Of a stretch of DNA of 64,000 bases, positions 1 through 12,072 are shown one piece after another (position 1 is the first letter of the stretch; each line of letters starts with the position of its first letter). The notes under the pieces were generated by a model that saw only the letters and a list, made by a program, of their open reading frames with translations, had not been told where the DNA came from and did not search any database. Source of the stretch: Paramecium sonneborni (taxonomy: Eukaryota; Ciliophora; Oligohymenophorea; Peniculida; Parameciidae); assembly GCA_905182985.1 (NCBI GenBank), contig CAJJDN010000138.1, forward strand, positions 221,603-285,602, written 5' to 3'. A program made the translations under genes and the position numbers.

Positions 1-235
1 CTTCTTTAGTTTCTTCAGCTGGAGGTTCTTCTTTTGTTTCTTCGGCTGGTGGCTCTTCCTTAGATTCTTCAGCTGGTGGTTCTTCTTTAGTTTCTTCAGC
101 TGGAGGTTCTTCTTTAGTTTCTTCAGCTGGTGGCTCTTCTTTAGTTTCTTCAGCAGGAGGTTCTTCTTTTGTTTCTTCGGTTGGTGGGTCTTCCTTAGAT
201 TCTTCAGCTGGTGGTTCTTCATTTGTTTCCTCAGG
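1..235 (-). repeat. 27-nt in-frame coding tandem repeat (EEPPAEETK)
   Basis: Direct tandem copies of a 27-nt unit encode EEPPAEETK. They carry scattered synonymous and conservative changes and continue past the window start. Confidence 0.9.
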
Positions 236-871
236 TTTATCTTATGTTTCTTCATTTTAAAGCTCGTCTTTAGTTTCTTCTGCTTATTCCTACTATTATT
301 ATTCTTCTGGGTTCTCATTTAATTCTCCCTCTTACTATTCCTGCATAGCATAATTTTAATTTATTCTCTTAAATTCATTTTAATAATCTTATAATCTCAT
401 AGTTTAATTTTAGCTCTCAAAATTTTAATGCTCTTCATCTCTATTATCATTTTTTTCAAAGTATTAATCAGATTTATTAAATTTACTATTTTCTAATTAT
501 GACTATGATTATTTAGTTTAATTGTCAAACTCATTATCAAGTAAATATTAACTATTATCAATTATTTCTCCTCTTTTTTATATTTTTTTTATAGCTTCCT
601 AGTTATCAAATAATTTTTCTTTTGTATTCGCTACCTACTATTCATTTACGCTTAGAACATTCTCTGATATAAGAAAGCTTCTTTCATATTAATCAATCTA
701 CAAAAGATTGTCTTTATTTACATTTGATCGTAAATTGCTAAAATAATACAATTATTTAAACTTTTTTCTTCTTTCTCTATAATGTTGACGATTATCAACG
801 AAATCTTTTGGGCTACAATGACTGGTAAACAATAATAAGCATAAAAATAATGTGACTGAGTTCTTTGCCAT
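1..871 (-). CDS. secreted/lumenal acidic repeat protein, 5' part (runs off window start)
   Basis: Read with TAA/TAG as Gln, an open frame starts at ATG 871-869 and runs off the window edge without a TGA. The N-terminus (MAKNSVTLFLCLLLFTSHCS) is a clear signal peptide. About 190 charged, Gln/Asn-rich residues follow. Positions 1-235 then hold at least eight copies of a 9-residue unit, EEPPAEETK, with variants ESK, EDPPTEESK and ETN. I infer a secreted or granule-lumen acidic protein. I do not recognise a family, and the C-terminus is outside the window. The start is the first ATG and is immediately followed by the hydrophobic segment. Confidence 0.75.
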
Positions 872-1185
872 CACCTTTTGATGACTTGATAATATATAAA
901 ATATTCGTTTTTAATTGTTTAGAAATTTTTAGAAATGATCAATAAATAGGTGATTGTTTGATCCATCACCTTTAAAATTCCTACTTTAAATGTTTTAATG
1001 ATATAGCTTAAGTTTAATGATTGTAAAATGTATTCTCAATTGAATAGAAAAGTATTATTTTCATTAAAATGCGAAATAAATACATTTTTTACTTGTTAAG
1101 TAGTAACATATATACATTAAAAAATAACGTAAGTATTTATAAATAAAGATTATATTTCTCGGAGAGTTGGTTTAAATATAAATCC

Positions 1186-1815
1186 TTCCACTATTGCATT
1201 GTATATTTGATATAAGCCAACTTAAAATATACTGTCTCAAGATGAATTTAATGCACCTTAATCAGAAATCCAACTAAGCAGATTTTTTCATAGATATTAA
1301 AAAAAAAAGCATGATTTGTAAGTTTCCAATTCAAACTTTACAATCAGTAGGTTGAAAGTAAAATAAATCCTAAAATAATAGTGCTTGATACTTAGGGATA
1401 TATTAACAAATTATAAAGAAAGATGGCCAATAGTAATAATCTAATGATGGATAAAATATTCAAATTCTAAATCACCAAATTTAAATCCATTTGCTTAAAG
1501 ACAATAATTTTAGCCATATTCAAGCAGTTTTATTAGCAAAATTAGAAAAATTGATTCGAACTTGTTAAAGTACATATGTTCAAGGATATTAATATTAATT
1601 CTGATGAGGAAGATAGAAATTACTTTGAAGAAAAGCCTCCAAAGGATTCAGAGACTTTGAATCTTAATCAGAATCTGATTTAGAAAATTGAATTTCAATA
1701 AATTAAATATAGAAGAAGTTTAACAATGCCAAGAAAAGATAGATATTAATAATTAAATAAGGCGATATAGGATTCGTTTACAATATATTAATTATAAGTC
1801 AAAGGAAAATAGTGA
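1186..1815 (+). pseudogene. broken coding region, unidentified
   Basis: Protein-like reading appears in two frames. Frame one (about 1160-1345) gives QDEFNAPQSEIQLSRFFHRY and carries an in-frame TGA at 1208. Frame two (about 1385-1815) ends KVKGKQ-TGA and carries an in-frame TGA at 1552. A good intron (1320-1352, GTAAGT...CAGTAG, 33 nt) lies at the first junction. I found no intron that removes either TGA. It may be a decayed gene, a gene with sequence errors, or one with atypical introns. No family was recognised. Confidence 0.35.
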
Positions 1816-1881
1816 TTGAGAATAAGAATAATAATTTTATTGAATTTTATATATTATTATAGGATTATATTATAAGAACCT

Positions 1882-3674
1882 TCATCTTATTTAGTATAGT
1901 TCTACATATTTAGGATCTTCTAATTCTTTATTAATTTCTTACCTCATCTTAAATTTTTACGGTTTTCCTGTAATAGTTTAAGGAAATTCATTAACAAACT
2001 TAACAAATTTAGGAATTTTGTAATAAGCAATTTTCTTATGACAATATTAATAGACATCTAGTCCAGTAATTTCTTCTGCATTTTTCTTCATTTTAATTAA
2101 GGCAACAACCTCTTCTCCATATTTTTCATCATTGCATCCAATTACTTGAACTTATTCAACTCCATTCATATGAGATAAATATTCTTCTATTTCTTTTGGA
2201 TAAATATTTTCTCCTCCTCTTATAATCATATCTTTGCTCCTTCCAACAATAGCAACATATCCATCTTTATCCATGGTAGCAATATCTCCACTATGCAAGA
2301 ATCCATTTCTATCAATAGTTTCTTTAGTTGCTTTTTCATCATCCCAATATTTTTTCATTACACTATAACCTCTAGAACAATATTCTCCAGGCGTATCAAA
2401 TGGAACTACATTTCCATTTGCATCTATGATCTTTACCTCTGCATTGAGAGGGCATCCTACTTTGGTTGTTTTTATTTCAAATGAGTCAGTGGTTTTATTT
2501 TGGCAAGTGATTGGACTACATTCTGTTTATCCATAACAATTTGAGATATCTTTTACTCCTAAAACATTAATAATTTATTTCATAAGTGCCTCTGAAGCTA
2601 AAGATCCAGCAATTAATCCAGTTCTTAATGTAGATACATCATACTTATTTCTATGTTTTTCATACTCATTAAGATATTCAATAAACTAAAATAATTTAAA
2701 TTTTAAACCATTGTTGGAACACCATAAATAGATGTACATTTATAATTGGTTATAGCTTCTAAGGTAGCAGCAGCACTAAATCCATCACTAGGATAAACCA
2801 TTGTTGACCCAAAGTTTATACAAGCTAAATTTCCAAGAACCATTCCAAAACAATGATATAAAGGCACTGATATTGCTACTATGTCTTTTTCTGTATAATT
2901 TATTCTTCCTCCTACATACTTACCATTATTCAAAATGTTAATGTGGCTTAAAGAAGCTCCCTTAGGTAAACCTGTTGTTCCAGATGTAAATTAAATATTT
3001 GTAATTTCATCTGGGTCTTAACTCTCCATACGACTATCTACTTCATAAAGGTGATCTACATTGCTTATTGAAAATATATCTTTAAAATTGTAAAACCCTC
3101 TTTTATGAATGTTATCAATTATAATTGCAGCTAATTTTATAATAATAAGTTTTAGATACTTTTTAAATATGGCAATCTCTTTGATTAAAGATTTCCTGGA
3201 ACATCCAATTCTGGTGCCAATTCCTTTATCATAGCTACATAGTTTGAATGCTTAAAAGTGGATTTCATAATCAATGCTTTACAACCAACTTTATTAAGTG
3301 TATATTCTAATTCTCTGCTTTGATATGCAGGATTAATATTCACTAAAATTAGATCTGCCATAGCAGCAGCAAATTAGGTCAATGCCCATTCTACATTATT
3401 AGGTGACCATATCCCAATTCTATCACCTTTTTATAATCCTAAAGCTATGAAAGCAGCCGCAAGTTCTTTACTCCTTGTATACAATTCAGAATATTTCATT
3501 TCAATTCCCTATAATTATGATATTATCTATTATTAGTTTCTTATATACCGCTATGTTGTCTGGGTATTTCTCTGTTATATCTTTAAGTTACTATCCTATT
3601 GTCTTGTATGTTAATGGTATACTAGAAGCTCCATGATGATAGGATTAATAATATCTTAAAAGTTTTTATAACAT
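1882..3674 (-). CDS. ACSF2: acyl-CoA synthetase, ACSF2-like (AMP-binding)
   Basis: This encodes 572 residues after removal of three introns (3527-3548, 3131-3159, 2686-2708). It activates fatty acids as acyl-AMP and then acyl-CoA. Visible signatures, in order, are the N-terminal segment GIEMKYSELYTRSKELAAAF, the P-loop-like AMP signature FTSGTTGLPKGASLSH near residue 200, YHCFGMVLGNL, CYGQTECSP, the SGD motif FLHSGDIATMDKDGY, and the hinge/C-terminal GRSKDMIIRGGENIYP. The near-terminal TGKPQKFKMR carries the expected catalytic lysine. Length and motif order match human ACSF2. The basic Leu-rich start MLQKLLRYYQ could be a mitochondrial presequence. The next gene upstream on this strand ends only 21 nt before this ATG. 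Confidence 0.92.
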
Positions 3675-3695
3675 TTATTTAAATTAATATGTATT

Positions 3696-5034
3696 TCATA
3701 AATAATGACGCTCGATTTAAGGTATCTAATATGGTGAATTTATTTAAACTGGGATTTAATTAATTATTCTAAAATTTGTTTAAGTTTATAATAATTTTAA
3801 TTTTTCTTCTAAAATTCTCATTTCCTCTTCGTGTTTTTCTTCCACAAATTCAAATTATCTTCTTAAATCTAAAATCTAAGATTTTAAAATGACTATTTCA
3901 GCATTTAATTATTCATTTTCCTCTTTCATACCATTTGTATATTTTATCATTTAATGTAAGTTTATTTACTTTAATTCTAATTCATAGTTTTTATCTTTTA
4001 TTTATTATTCCTTTAAACTTATTTGAACTATTTATTATTCAATATGATCCAAATCACTTAGATTCTTTCTCTTTAACCTTTCATTTTCTGTTTCTAAAAG
4101 CATAAGTTCTCCTTATAATTTATCATTTTTTTATTTTACAGAATCTATTGTCTTAAGTTTTTCAATTAGAATTCCATTTTATGTTTTCAATTCACTTATA
4201 TCATATTATAATTAAGATATCTATTGTTGAGATTATAAATTTCTATTTCTTAAATTTTAGATTTCAATAATATATTTTGTGTCTTAATTTTTATCCCTTT
4301 CTTCTGCTGGAACACATTTAAAAATTTCCAATTAATCTTTCAAAGATTAATTTTCACTTGTTAATTGACCACCTTTATAATAATTGCATAATAATACATA
4401 ATGCTGAAGTATTTCTTAATTATTCCTATAAAGATTCATTTTACTCGTAATAAATTTCATAACCATTTTTGTAGTCTTTTAATTCTTGTTCTAATTGTTC
4501 AATTTTATTCTTCAATTATTTTTTCATTTATCTTTTTTTGTCTTGCACTTTCAGAACTGCTGTTGTTTTATAAAGTAGTTATTTTTCAAGTTCTTACACT
4601 CTAATTGGTTTTTCTTATTCTTATTATACTGTCAAAGATTTAACAGGTTATTTAATTTGATAAGTAATTTATTTATTTTGCTTCTCATAGCAAACATCTT
4701 TTTGGAGCTAATCAATTTTTTTATTTAATTATTGAATTTCATGTTCTTGATTTTATATAGTGATTTCTTTATTCTGTATTCTCTCATTTAATATTCTTTC
4801 GTTATTTTACGCAAGTCTGAAGTGCTAGATAGTGTTCTCCTATTTTTAAAATTATTCATTTAATGTTTTTATTTATTGTTGCAATGTTGGAATCTATTGT
4901 AATTCTTGCATCAGTTCTGTAATTTTTTGTTCAAGCTTTTTTTCTTTTTTTAAAAAAGTTAATTCTTTATCATCGAATTTTACCTTTTAAGCTCTAATTT
5001 GGTTGAGATTAGATGGTGCTGGTTTGAATTACAT
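3696..5034 (-). CDS. coiled-coil protein, unknown
   Basis: 439 residues with one 19-nt intron (4426-4444). This is among the shortest introns here and is needed to keep the frame. After a short Pro/Asn-containing head (MQFKPAPSNLNQIRAQ), nearly the entire chain is heptad-rich Lys/Glu/Gln/Leu, typical of a long parallel coiled coil. No catalytic or targeting motif is visible. In ciliates such proteins are commonly basal-body or cytoskeletal, but nothing here proves that. The stop lies 21 nt from the start of the acyl-CoA synthetase gene, so the 3' UTR must be tiny or overlap the next promoter. Confidence 0.8.
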
Positions 5035-5355
5035 TTTTAACAATAAAAATTGTTAGTTATAATTTAGTATTAGACTTAATTGATTTCAAAGTTTCTTTTA
5101 GTTTTTTTAAATATTACAATTAAAAGAAAATGGCAAAAAATTTATTCATCTTCTTTCATAGCTAAGCCTTATTGTAATATTTTATTATTTGTTTTATTTA
5201 AAATTATGAGAGAAAATTTAGGTTAACCACACATAAATTTTTTTATAGTTTTTTTTTGTTAAGTATTTATTTCATTAGAGAAAGAAGAAGAATTTTCAGA
5301 AAATATGAAAATAAGATGAGTAATAAAAATATAATGATAATGAAATATTATTAAA
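5035..5355. other. intergenic, no feature seen
   Basis: A+T-rich divergent spacer between the coiled-coil gene (-) and the choline kinase gene (+). It presumably holds both promoters. No motif was recognised. Confidence 0.5.
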
Positions 5356-6321
5356 ATGAACTAAGAGCTTCTTCATAAATTTTTTAATGATGAACCATTT
5401 AAATCTGAACGTATGTGTGGATTAACTAATTTTGTCTATAAGGTTTCGACAACCAAACAATCTGTAATTTATAGACGTTACACATCTACATTTCGATTAT
5501 TCTAAAATCGAGAAAGGGAAGTAAGATTATAATCAGAACTTGCATAATTAGAATTAGCACCAAAAGTGTTATATTCTGATCAACTCTAAAGAATAGAGGA
5601 ATTTTGGCCATACCTTCCTGTAACACTATCAGAAATAAAAGAAGATTACATTGAGGTAGCTAGAATGCTTGGTTCATTCCACAAACTAAGAAATAGAAAT
5701 TCGTTTGTAGAAATCTTTGATACTCCTTCTATTTATTAATGGTTACATAATACTAATTTAAGAGATGAGATTTTTGATGTTATTTTAGATTCCAATTGTT
5801 AATAACTATATACAATATTTGAGTAGGTATTCTCAGATTAAAACCAAACTTTTATTTTGGAATTATTTAAAGATCCTTCCCTTAGAGAATTGCCACTAGT
5901 TATAGCACATAATGACCTTAATGCTACTAATTTCTTAAAAGACTAAAGATTAATGAAATATCATTTGATTGATTTTGAATTTGCAGGATTGAATTATCCA
6001 GGTTATGAATTAGCTAATTTTTTTAATGAGATGGAATGGGATTATACATTTTCAGAGCCTCCTTTTTTTAAAATCAAAGAAGGATGGTAGGAAGATTTAA
6101 AATTAAATTTTCTAAGAGAATATTGGAAAGAATATGCTAATTCAAATGAAATTCCATAAGCACTCTTAAGATAAATTGAGATAGGAGGAATATTGTAAAA
6201 TTATTTTTGGATGTTGATTGGTGGACTTTCTATGCAACAAGAATAGCAAGGAATAGACTTAGTTTATTATGTAAATAGAAGGATGATGAATTTTAATAAA
6301 GTTTTGAAATTAAAACAATGA
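5356..6321 (+). CDS. choline/ethanolamine kinase
   Basis: 321 residues, intronless. It phosphorylates choline and/or ethanolamine with ATP, the first step of the Kennedy pathway to phosphatidylcholine or phosphatidylethanolamine. The catalytic Brenner-type motif VIAHNDLNATNFL (residues about 180-195) is present. It is followed by the choline-kinase signature LIDFEFAGLNYPGYELANFF with its metal-binding Asp. The early segment GLTNFVYKV matches the nucleotide-binding loop region. Length is normal for the family. The motifs do not separate choline from ethanolamine preference. Confidence 0.9.
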
Positions 6322-6612
6322 TTATTATCCTCTAAAATATTTTTAGGATTATTTTTAGAAAAAAGTTTTCTTTAAAGATATGAATTGTAGAAAATTGTAT
6401 TTAATCAAATTAATAATTAATTCATTATTTTTTCTTAGCACTATTTAACTACTCCTATTCAAATTTGTTTATTAAATTGTTAATGACAAAAAACAAATTT
6501 ATATGATTCTTTAATTTTTTTCACAAATAGTTAACAATTTGTCACTAAATGAAAAATATATAATTGATGATTACATTGTTGAATATACAAAATAAATTTA
6601 AATTATTTATTA

Positions 6613-8867
6613 ATGATAAGTGACGAGTTGACTTTGGAAAAAATAGATTTTGATTGGGTAAATAGTTAAACAAAAGTCGCTCCTTTAAAAAAGGCTCTTA
6701 AACTTTTAGAATTAGATGGAAATTATTATACAGATTTAATTAAAGCTGTAGAAGAGAAATTGGTTTCTATAGATCCAAAATATGCTAAAGGTACTTTTTT
6801 TTTTAGATTTTTAGTATCTGAGGTAGTTATTGATCCAATCGTAAAGAAATAAGCATAAATAGATGTTGAAAAATGGGCTGAGAATCCAACATTGGAAAAA
6901 AATAAGCGATTGGCTGAATAAGAGAAAATTAAGGGAAATGAAGCATTGAAATCAAATGATCTCAAAGAAGCTATAAATTATTATACTTAGTCTATTTAAT
7001 TTGATAGATAAATGGCTGCTTCATATTGTAATAGAGCATTGGTATATTTGAAACTTAAGGAATATTAAAATGTTATCAATGATTGTGATTATGCTATTGC
7101 ACTTCAATCAGATTATACAAAGGCTTATCACAGAAGAGGAAAAGCCTATTTTGCTCTTAAATAATATGATAAAGCTTATTTAGATTTTAAGTACATCCTT
7201 TAAGTTGAACCAGACAACAATGAAGTAAATGGTGAATTAAGAGAATGCAGAAAGTTTTTGACAGAGTAATAAATCAATTCAGCAGAAAGTAATAATGATT
7301 TTAAATTTTAGATAAATAATTTATTGAGAAATCGGGTGGTTTTAAGAAAGTGCAAATTGTAGAAGAAGATGAAGAGGAGGAAGAAATACCTATTTCTAAA
7401 CAAAAATAACCTGATTACAGTTAAGAATATAGTGATATTATGAATAAAAAGAATGAAATTACAAATAGAATATAAAAAGGAGCATATTCGTAGTCGATAA
7501 TTGAATTGATAGAATTGTTAAAAGAGAATCAAAAATATGTGGAATAATAAAGATTTATAGAACTGAGGGCAATATTATTAAGTAATTTGGCTTATTGTCA
7601 TCTTTAACTTTAGGAATATTAGAAGGTGATAGAATATTGTGGGAATATTATAGAAGATAATATTGCATGGGATATAAAAACGAAAGCTTATTTAAGAAGA
7701 GGAATGGCATATGAAAGATTAGATAAGGTTGTTTTAAGCAAATTGGATTTCTTAAGGGTTAAAGATCTTGATCCAGGAAATTTACAAGCATCACAAGCGC
7801 TTGATAGACTATCAAAGATAATGAGTTAAGAGGAGAATAATAAAGTTACTAAAATTAGAGAAGAGGAATAAAATAAATAAGAAATTAGATCATAATCTAT
7901 CAAGCAATAGTAAGAGGAACCAATAAATATACAAAAATAATAACCAGAAATTATAAAAAAAACAATTTAAGAGGTGGATGATGGATAAAAATCTAAATTA
8001 TCTGATGCATAAATCTCAACTTAACTTGGTAAACTAAAAGAATAAGGTAATACACATTACAAAGCATAAGAATTAGAGAAAGCTATTTAAATTTGGGGTG
8101 AAGGAATCAAATTTTATGAAGCTAATCCAGCACCTTCTTAAATATAACTTTATTTTTAACTCTTAACAAATTCTTGTCTTTGCTTGAGTTAATTAAATTA
8201 AAATAATCAAGTAGTTGAATTAGCAAGTAAAGTTCTTGCTAAAGATTTAAATAATTAAAAAGCCTTATATAGGAGAGGTGTTGCTTTTTCTAGTTTAGCT
8301 ATGATTTCAGATAAGTTAGAAGAATAAAATGAATTATTTGGAAAAGCAAGAGAGGATTTAGAAAGACTTGTTTGTTTAGATTCAGAAAATAAATAGGCAA
8401 AGGATAAATTATCAGAAGTTTAAAAATTACATGCAAATTGTAGAGGAAAAATAAGAGAGAAACAAGAATCTCAACCAAAGCAAGAAAAAAAAGATGAATA
8501 AAATAATGCTTAATAAGAGAAGCCAGAGTCATAATAAGTTAAAAATTAATAAACCAAATAAAAGAGTGTTAATTAATAATAAATTGATTAAATTGGATAA
8601 AACTTAACTGTGAATGTGATTTAAGATTTACTGAACAAGAAATAACTGCCTGAAACTGCAACAATATTTGAAAAGAATATGAATACATTCAAAAAGGCAA
8701 CCCCTTCTTAGATTATTGATTATGTATTTTAAGTTGATAATCTTTAATAATTGTATACTACCAAAGATTTACCTACAGATATCTTATTTTTAGTAATAAA
8801 TGCAGGTTTAGCTTTGAAATAGGATAATAATTATAATGAAAAAATAAAAAGTAATTATTTTGATTGA
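6613..8867 (+). CDS. SPAG1: SPAG1-like TPR protein (dynein assembly factor)
   Basis: 735 residues after removing introns 6791-6814 and 7289-7311. The N-terminal segment (KIDFDWVNSQTKVAPLKKAL) matches the SPAG1 N-terminus. Three TPR clusters follow: KIKGNEALKSNDLKEAINYY near residue 110, a second near 320-420, and GNTHYKAQELEKAIQIWGEG near 480. A charged linker precedes a C-terminal RPAP3/SPAG1-type helical domain (KKQLPETATIFEKNMNTF). SPAG1 acts with HSP70/HSP90 in cytoplasmic preassembly of axonemal dynein arms, which fits a ciliate. The first intron is in-frame and poly-T-rich. Retaining it would add TFFFRFL, so its removal is inferred. Confidence 0.85.
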
Positions 8868-9056
8868 ATTTAGTTATCTTAAGAGATCGTCTTCCAAAAA
8901 CTCACAAATTCAGTCTCTGTGTAAATATGATTTCAAAAAAAGAAAAAGGCTAAATAAAAGAATTATTAGAGTGTCATTAATTAAATGACTTGTTTAGTTT
9001 ATATTTGATAAAGTGATAATTGATTTATGATTTATTTGCAATAATATTCATTTAGT

Positions 9057-10032
9057 TCAAACTGAATCTAAGTATTAAATTACTTATACGATACTGATTC
9101 TATCATTTTCCGTTTTAGCTAACATTTTTGTAATTAATTTCTTCATATTGTCTGATATTTAAACATCATTTGGAAACTGTACACTTTCATTTTAAATCAT
9201 TTATTATAAATATTGAACTTTTTCATGATACCAAGGAGTTTTTCCACAAAGCATTTCATAAAATATGCATCCAAGTGACCAAACATCAGATTTTATTGAA
9301 TAATATTCTTACCCAATAACCTAAAAATAAAAAAACTATCTACTTAAGGACTCATATACAAGGGTGTTCCAATCCATGGAGTATTATCATTAGCTATCTC
9401 TTTAATTTATTCTTCCATAGCTTTAGATAAACCAAAATCAGCTATTTTTATGACATTATCTTATAGTAAAACATTTGAAGGTTTTAAATCTCTATGAATG
9501 ACGTTTTTCTCATAAAGATATCCACAACCTAATTATTAAAATGTTAATTATACCTAAAGCCAACTATTTAAAATAAGGTAAAGCATCAGCTTGACTAAGT
9601 CTTTTTCTAACTTGTATCAATTTTTCTAATGTTCCTCCAGAACAGTATTCCATAAAAAAGTAAATGTTATTTGGACTTTCAACTAAATCTTCAAATTTTA
9701 CAATATGAGGATGTTCTTTAAAAAATAATAAATAGCATATTACACATTTTGCTTGTATTGTCAACTTCATTCTGTAATCTTTCTGTAATCTTTTGTTTCT
9801 TTTTTTCTGCTAATTCCCTGTTTTCAATTTAGTTTAATTGAAGAACAATTTATTCTTTTGAAATTACCTATTAGTAGAAATTCATATAAACTTTGCAAGC
9901 AAGGTATTGTTGAGTTTAAATGTTTCGAGCCAAATAGGTCTTAGCGTATTGCCCTTATCCAAGTACTTTAACAAGAATTTCATATTTTTTCTTTCCAACA
10001 ATTTTATGGACCTCGTAATTCTGATTTTACAT
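9057..10032 (-). CDS. Ser/Thr protein kinase (ULK/Atg1-like catalytic domain)
   Basis: 299 residues, almost entirely kinase domain, with three introns (9716-9743, 9529-9553, 9321-9343). The glycine loop GQGQYAKTYLA, VAIK-like lysine (YLACKV), [17 protein letters not shown] and the P+1 region PWIGTPLYMSPQ are all present, so it should be active. APE is replaced by SPQ. An extra 30-residue charged insert sits between the VAIK lysine and helix C. Intron 1 ends AAG, and no other acceptor keeps the HPHIVKF motif in frame. Substrate unknown. The closest look is to ULK-type kinases, which are numerous in Paramecium. Confidence 0.85.
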
Positions 10033-10194
10033 TATTTTTTTAATAAATCTAAAATAAAATTGAATAACATATATTCTTTGCTTTTTTCTAATATAAATCT
10101 CAAAATACTTGTTTCAATTATAAAACTCAAATATAAAATTTTTAAGATTTTGCTTATAATGTAGAATTAATGTTGAATAAATAAATTAAAAATA

Positions 10195-11508
10195 TCATTC
10201 ACAAGGGGTTCTGCAAATTGGGCAAATATTTTAAGTTTAAGTCCATTTTTGAATACAAAGTAGATGAAAAATGTGAGTTTCATGACAAGTAAGTTTCTAT
10301 CTTATTTATCCAATCTTTAAATCTTCAAGACAAATCCCACATTACAATTATGATTTATTAATTATTTTTTATTTCTTTTCCACTCTAGACGAATCTTCAT
10401 CAGCAAACTATGAATTGATTATATAATTTTCATACTTTGATATTAAATAAGAATGGATCTTCATCATCTTAAATTTAATGAAGTTTCTTGGCCATATATA
10501 ATATGATTTAACTCACAATAAGACCTTGCATCACAAAAGTATCAAAATACATAAAGGAAGTTTTAGTATAAAGTTATGATTTAGTAATTTACATGAGCTG
10601 GAAAAATGGAAATTATATCAATCCATAAATGCATTATATACACCAAAAACAATAAGTTATCCTTCTTAACCATTTCATTTTATCACTAAAATATATTGAT
10701 TTAATTAAGATAAACCAATTTCTATAGCATTTTTGATTTGGATTCATCAAATGTGGATCTTCATTTACAGGTATCTATTTTAAAATTGTTATCATTTAAC
10801 AAGTCATAAAGGAACTGAATATTATAAGAAAAAGCGACTGAACAATGATCATTATAGCAAATATTTTAGTACTTAAATCCTCGAAATTATTATAGATAGT
10901 AAATACGAATAGTGATTTTAAAAAGTAATAGAGTGATGTTACTATTAAAAATACTATTCCTAAAAAAATCACTTATTTTTTTTATTGTTAATCTTAAATC
11001 AACGTAAAATTATGATTTTTTTCTTTTCCTGTGAAAATAAAGAAAATTTATTAGATAAGAACAAAGAGCAGTGCTATTCCTTTAAAAAAACAGAAAACTG
11101 GAACTAACATTGCTAATGCCAACACTAAAAAATAATTATTATAATCTACTATCTCCTGTAAATCTTTTAATATTATCACTATTGAGTAAACAAATTGTCA
11201 TCGAAAATTATAATAGAGAAAGGATTCCTGCAACATATCTCGAAAATTAATAATCCGGAAGCATTAATATTTCTTTTACCGAGCAAACAACACCTAAAAT
11301 AATTTGAAATAATACCTACTGAGAGTTTCTTATAGATTATGCTAACTATTAACCAAATACACCAGAATTCAGTAATAGAACACATGAGAGTGTATATTTT
11401 TTCTTGAGTTCCTTCTAACATAATAGTTAAAACTAAAGACACTATTCCCAGGGATCCATCAAACACACCTAAAGCCACCAAGCCATCAGAAATAGAATCA
11501 CAATACAT
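10195..11508 (-). CDS. multi-pass membrane RING-H2 protein (probable E3 ligase)
   Basis: 412 residues with introns 11294-11315, 11125-11149 and 10408-10435. Roughly seven or eight hydrophobic spans occupy residues about 15-310 (for example LALAMLVPVFCFFKGIALL). A complete C-terminal RING-H2 finger follows: CGICLEDLKIGQ, then CHETHIFHLLCIQKW, then CPICRTPCE at the very end. The family role is a membrane-anchored ubiquitin ligase. Substrate and membrane are unknown. A shorter relative with the same order (TM spans, then terminal RING-H2) lies at 23628-24551 on the other strand. Confidence 0.85.
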
Positions 11509-12072
11509 AGTTCTTTTTTATAATAATTTATTTGAAAACCTAAAATTAGATTGAAAAATATATATAATTTTTATAATAATAATACACAGAATTTCTAAAT
11601 TTCTTTTCATAGTATTAATTATTTCGTTAATGCGTATTATAGAATTTAAATAAACAATTTTTTAATACTATTGACATTGTTGGTCCAACATTGCAAAGTA
11701 CAGAAGAAAAGCTTCGTTTTAAATACATATTTTTACCTTATGAGAGAAAATAATGGTACTTTATCTAATCTTTTTCAAAAATTTAGTATAAGAGAATATT
11801 TATGAAAAATATTCAATTCTTATTATTTTTTTGCTTAAAAAATCACTCAATCTTTTTTGAAGCATATGAGAGTTAATTCTATATCGGATATTTGAGAAAA
11901 CATATAAAAATGTGTATAATATAATGGCATTTTGAATTTTCATAGATTTTAATGATTTTAGATAATATAATAAATAATTGATATTTGTTTTACTACACAT
12001 TATGTAAATTCAGATAGTCATTGAATGATCAATCCCTATTCTGATTGAATTTAAATTTCTGTAGAGTTTTCA
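11509..12072. other. intergenic, no convincing gene
   Basis: A+T-rich. A 66-95 codon open frame on the minus strand (12000-11720) has no family signal and a composition like spacer DNA, so I do not call it. Confidence 0.4.

Noticed and set aside
1..235. CRISPR-like or other non-coding tandem repeat
   Set aside because: Unit length 27 nt is codon-phased, there are no spacers, and it translates as a regular acidic repeat.
1552..1554. TGA used as a sense codon
   Set aside because: More than 30 well-identified proteins end exactly at TGA at family-typical lengths, so TGA is the stop. The internal cases are better explained by errors, introns or decay.
11800..12000. 66-residue minus-strand protein
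   Set aside because: No start context, family signal or compositional difference from spacer.
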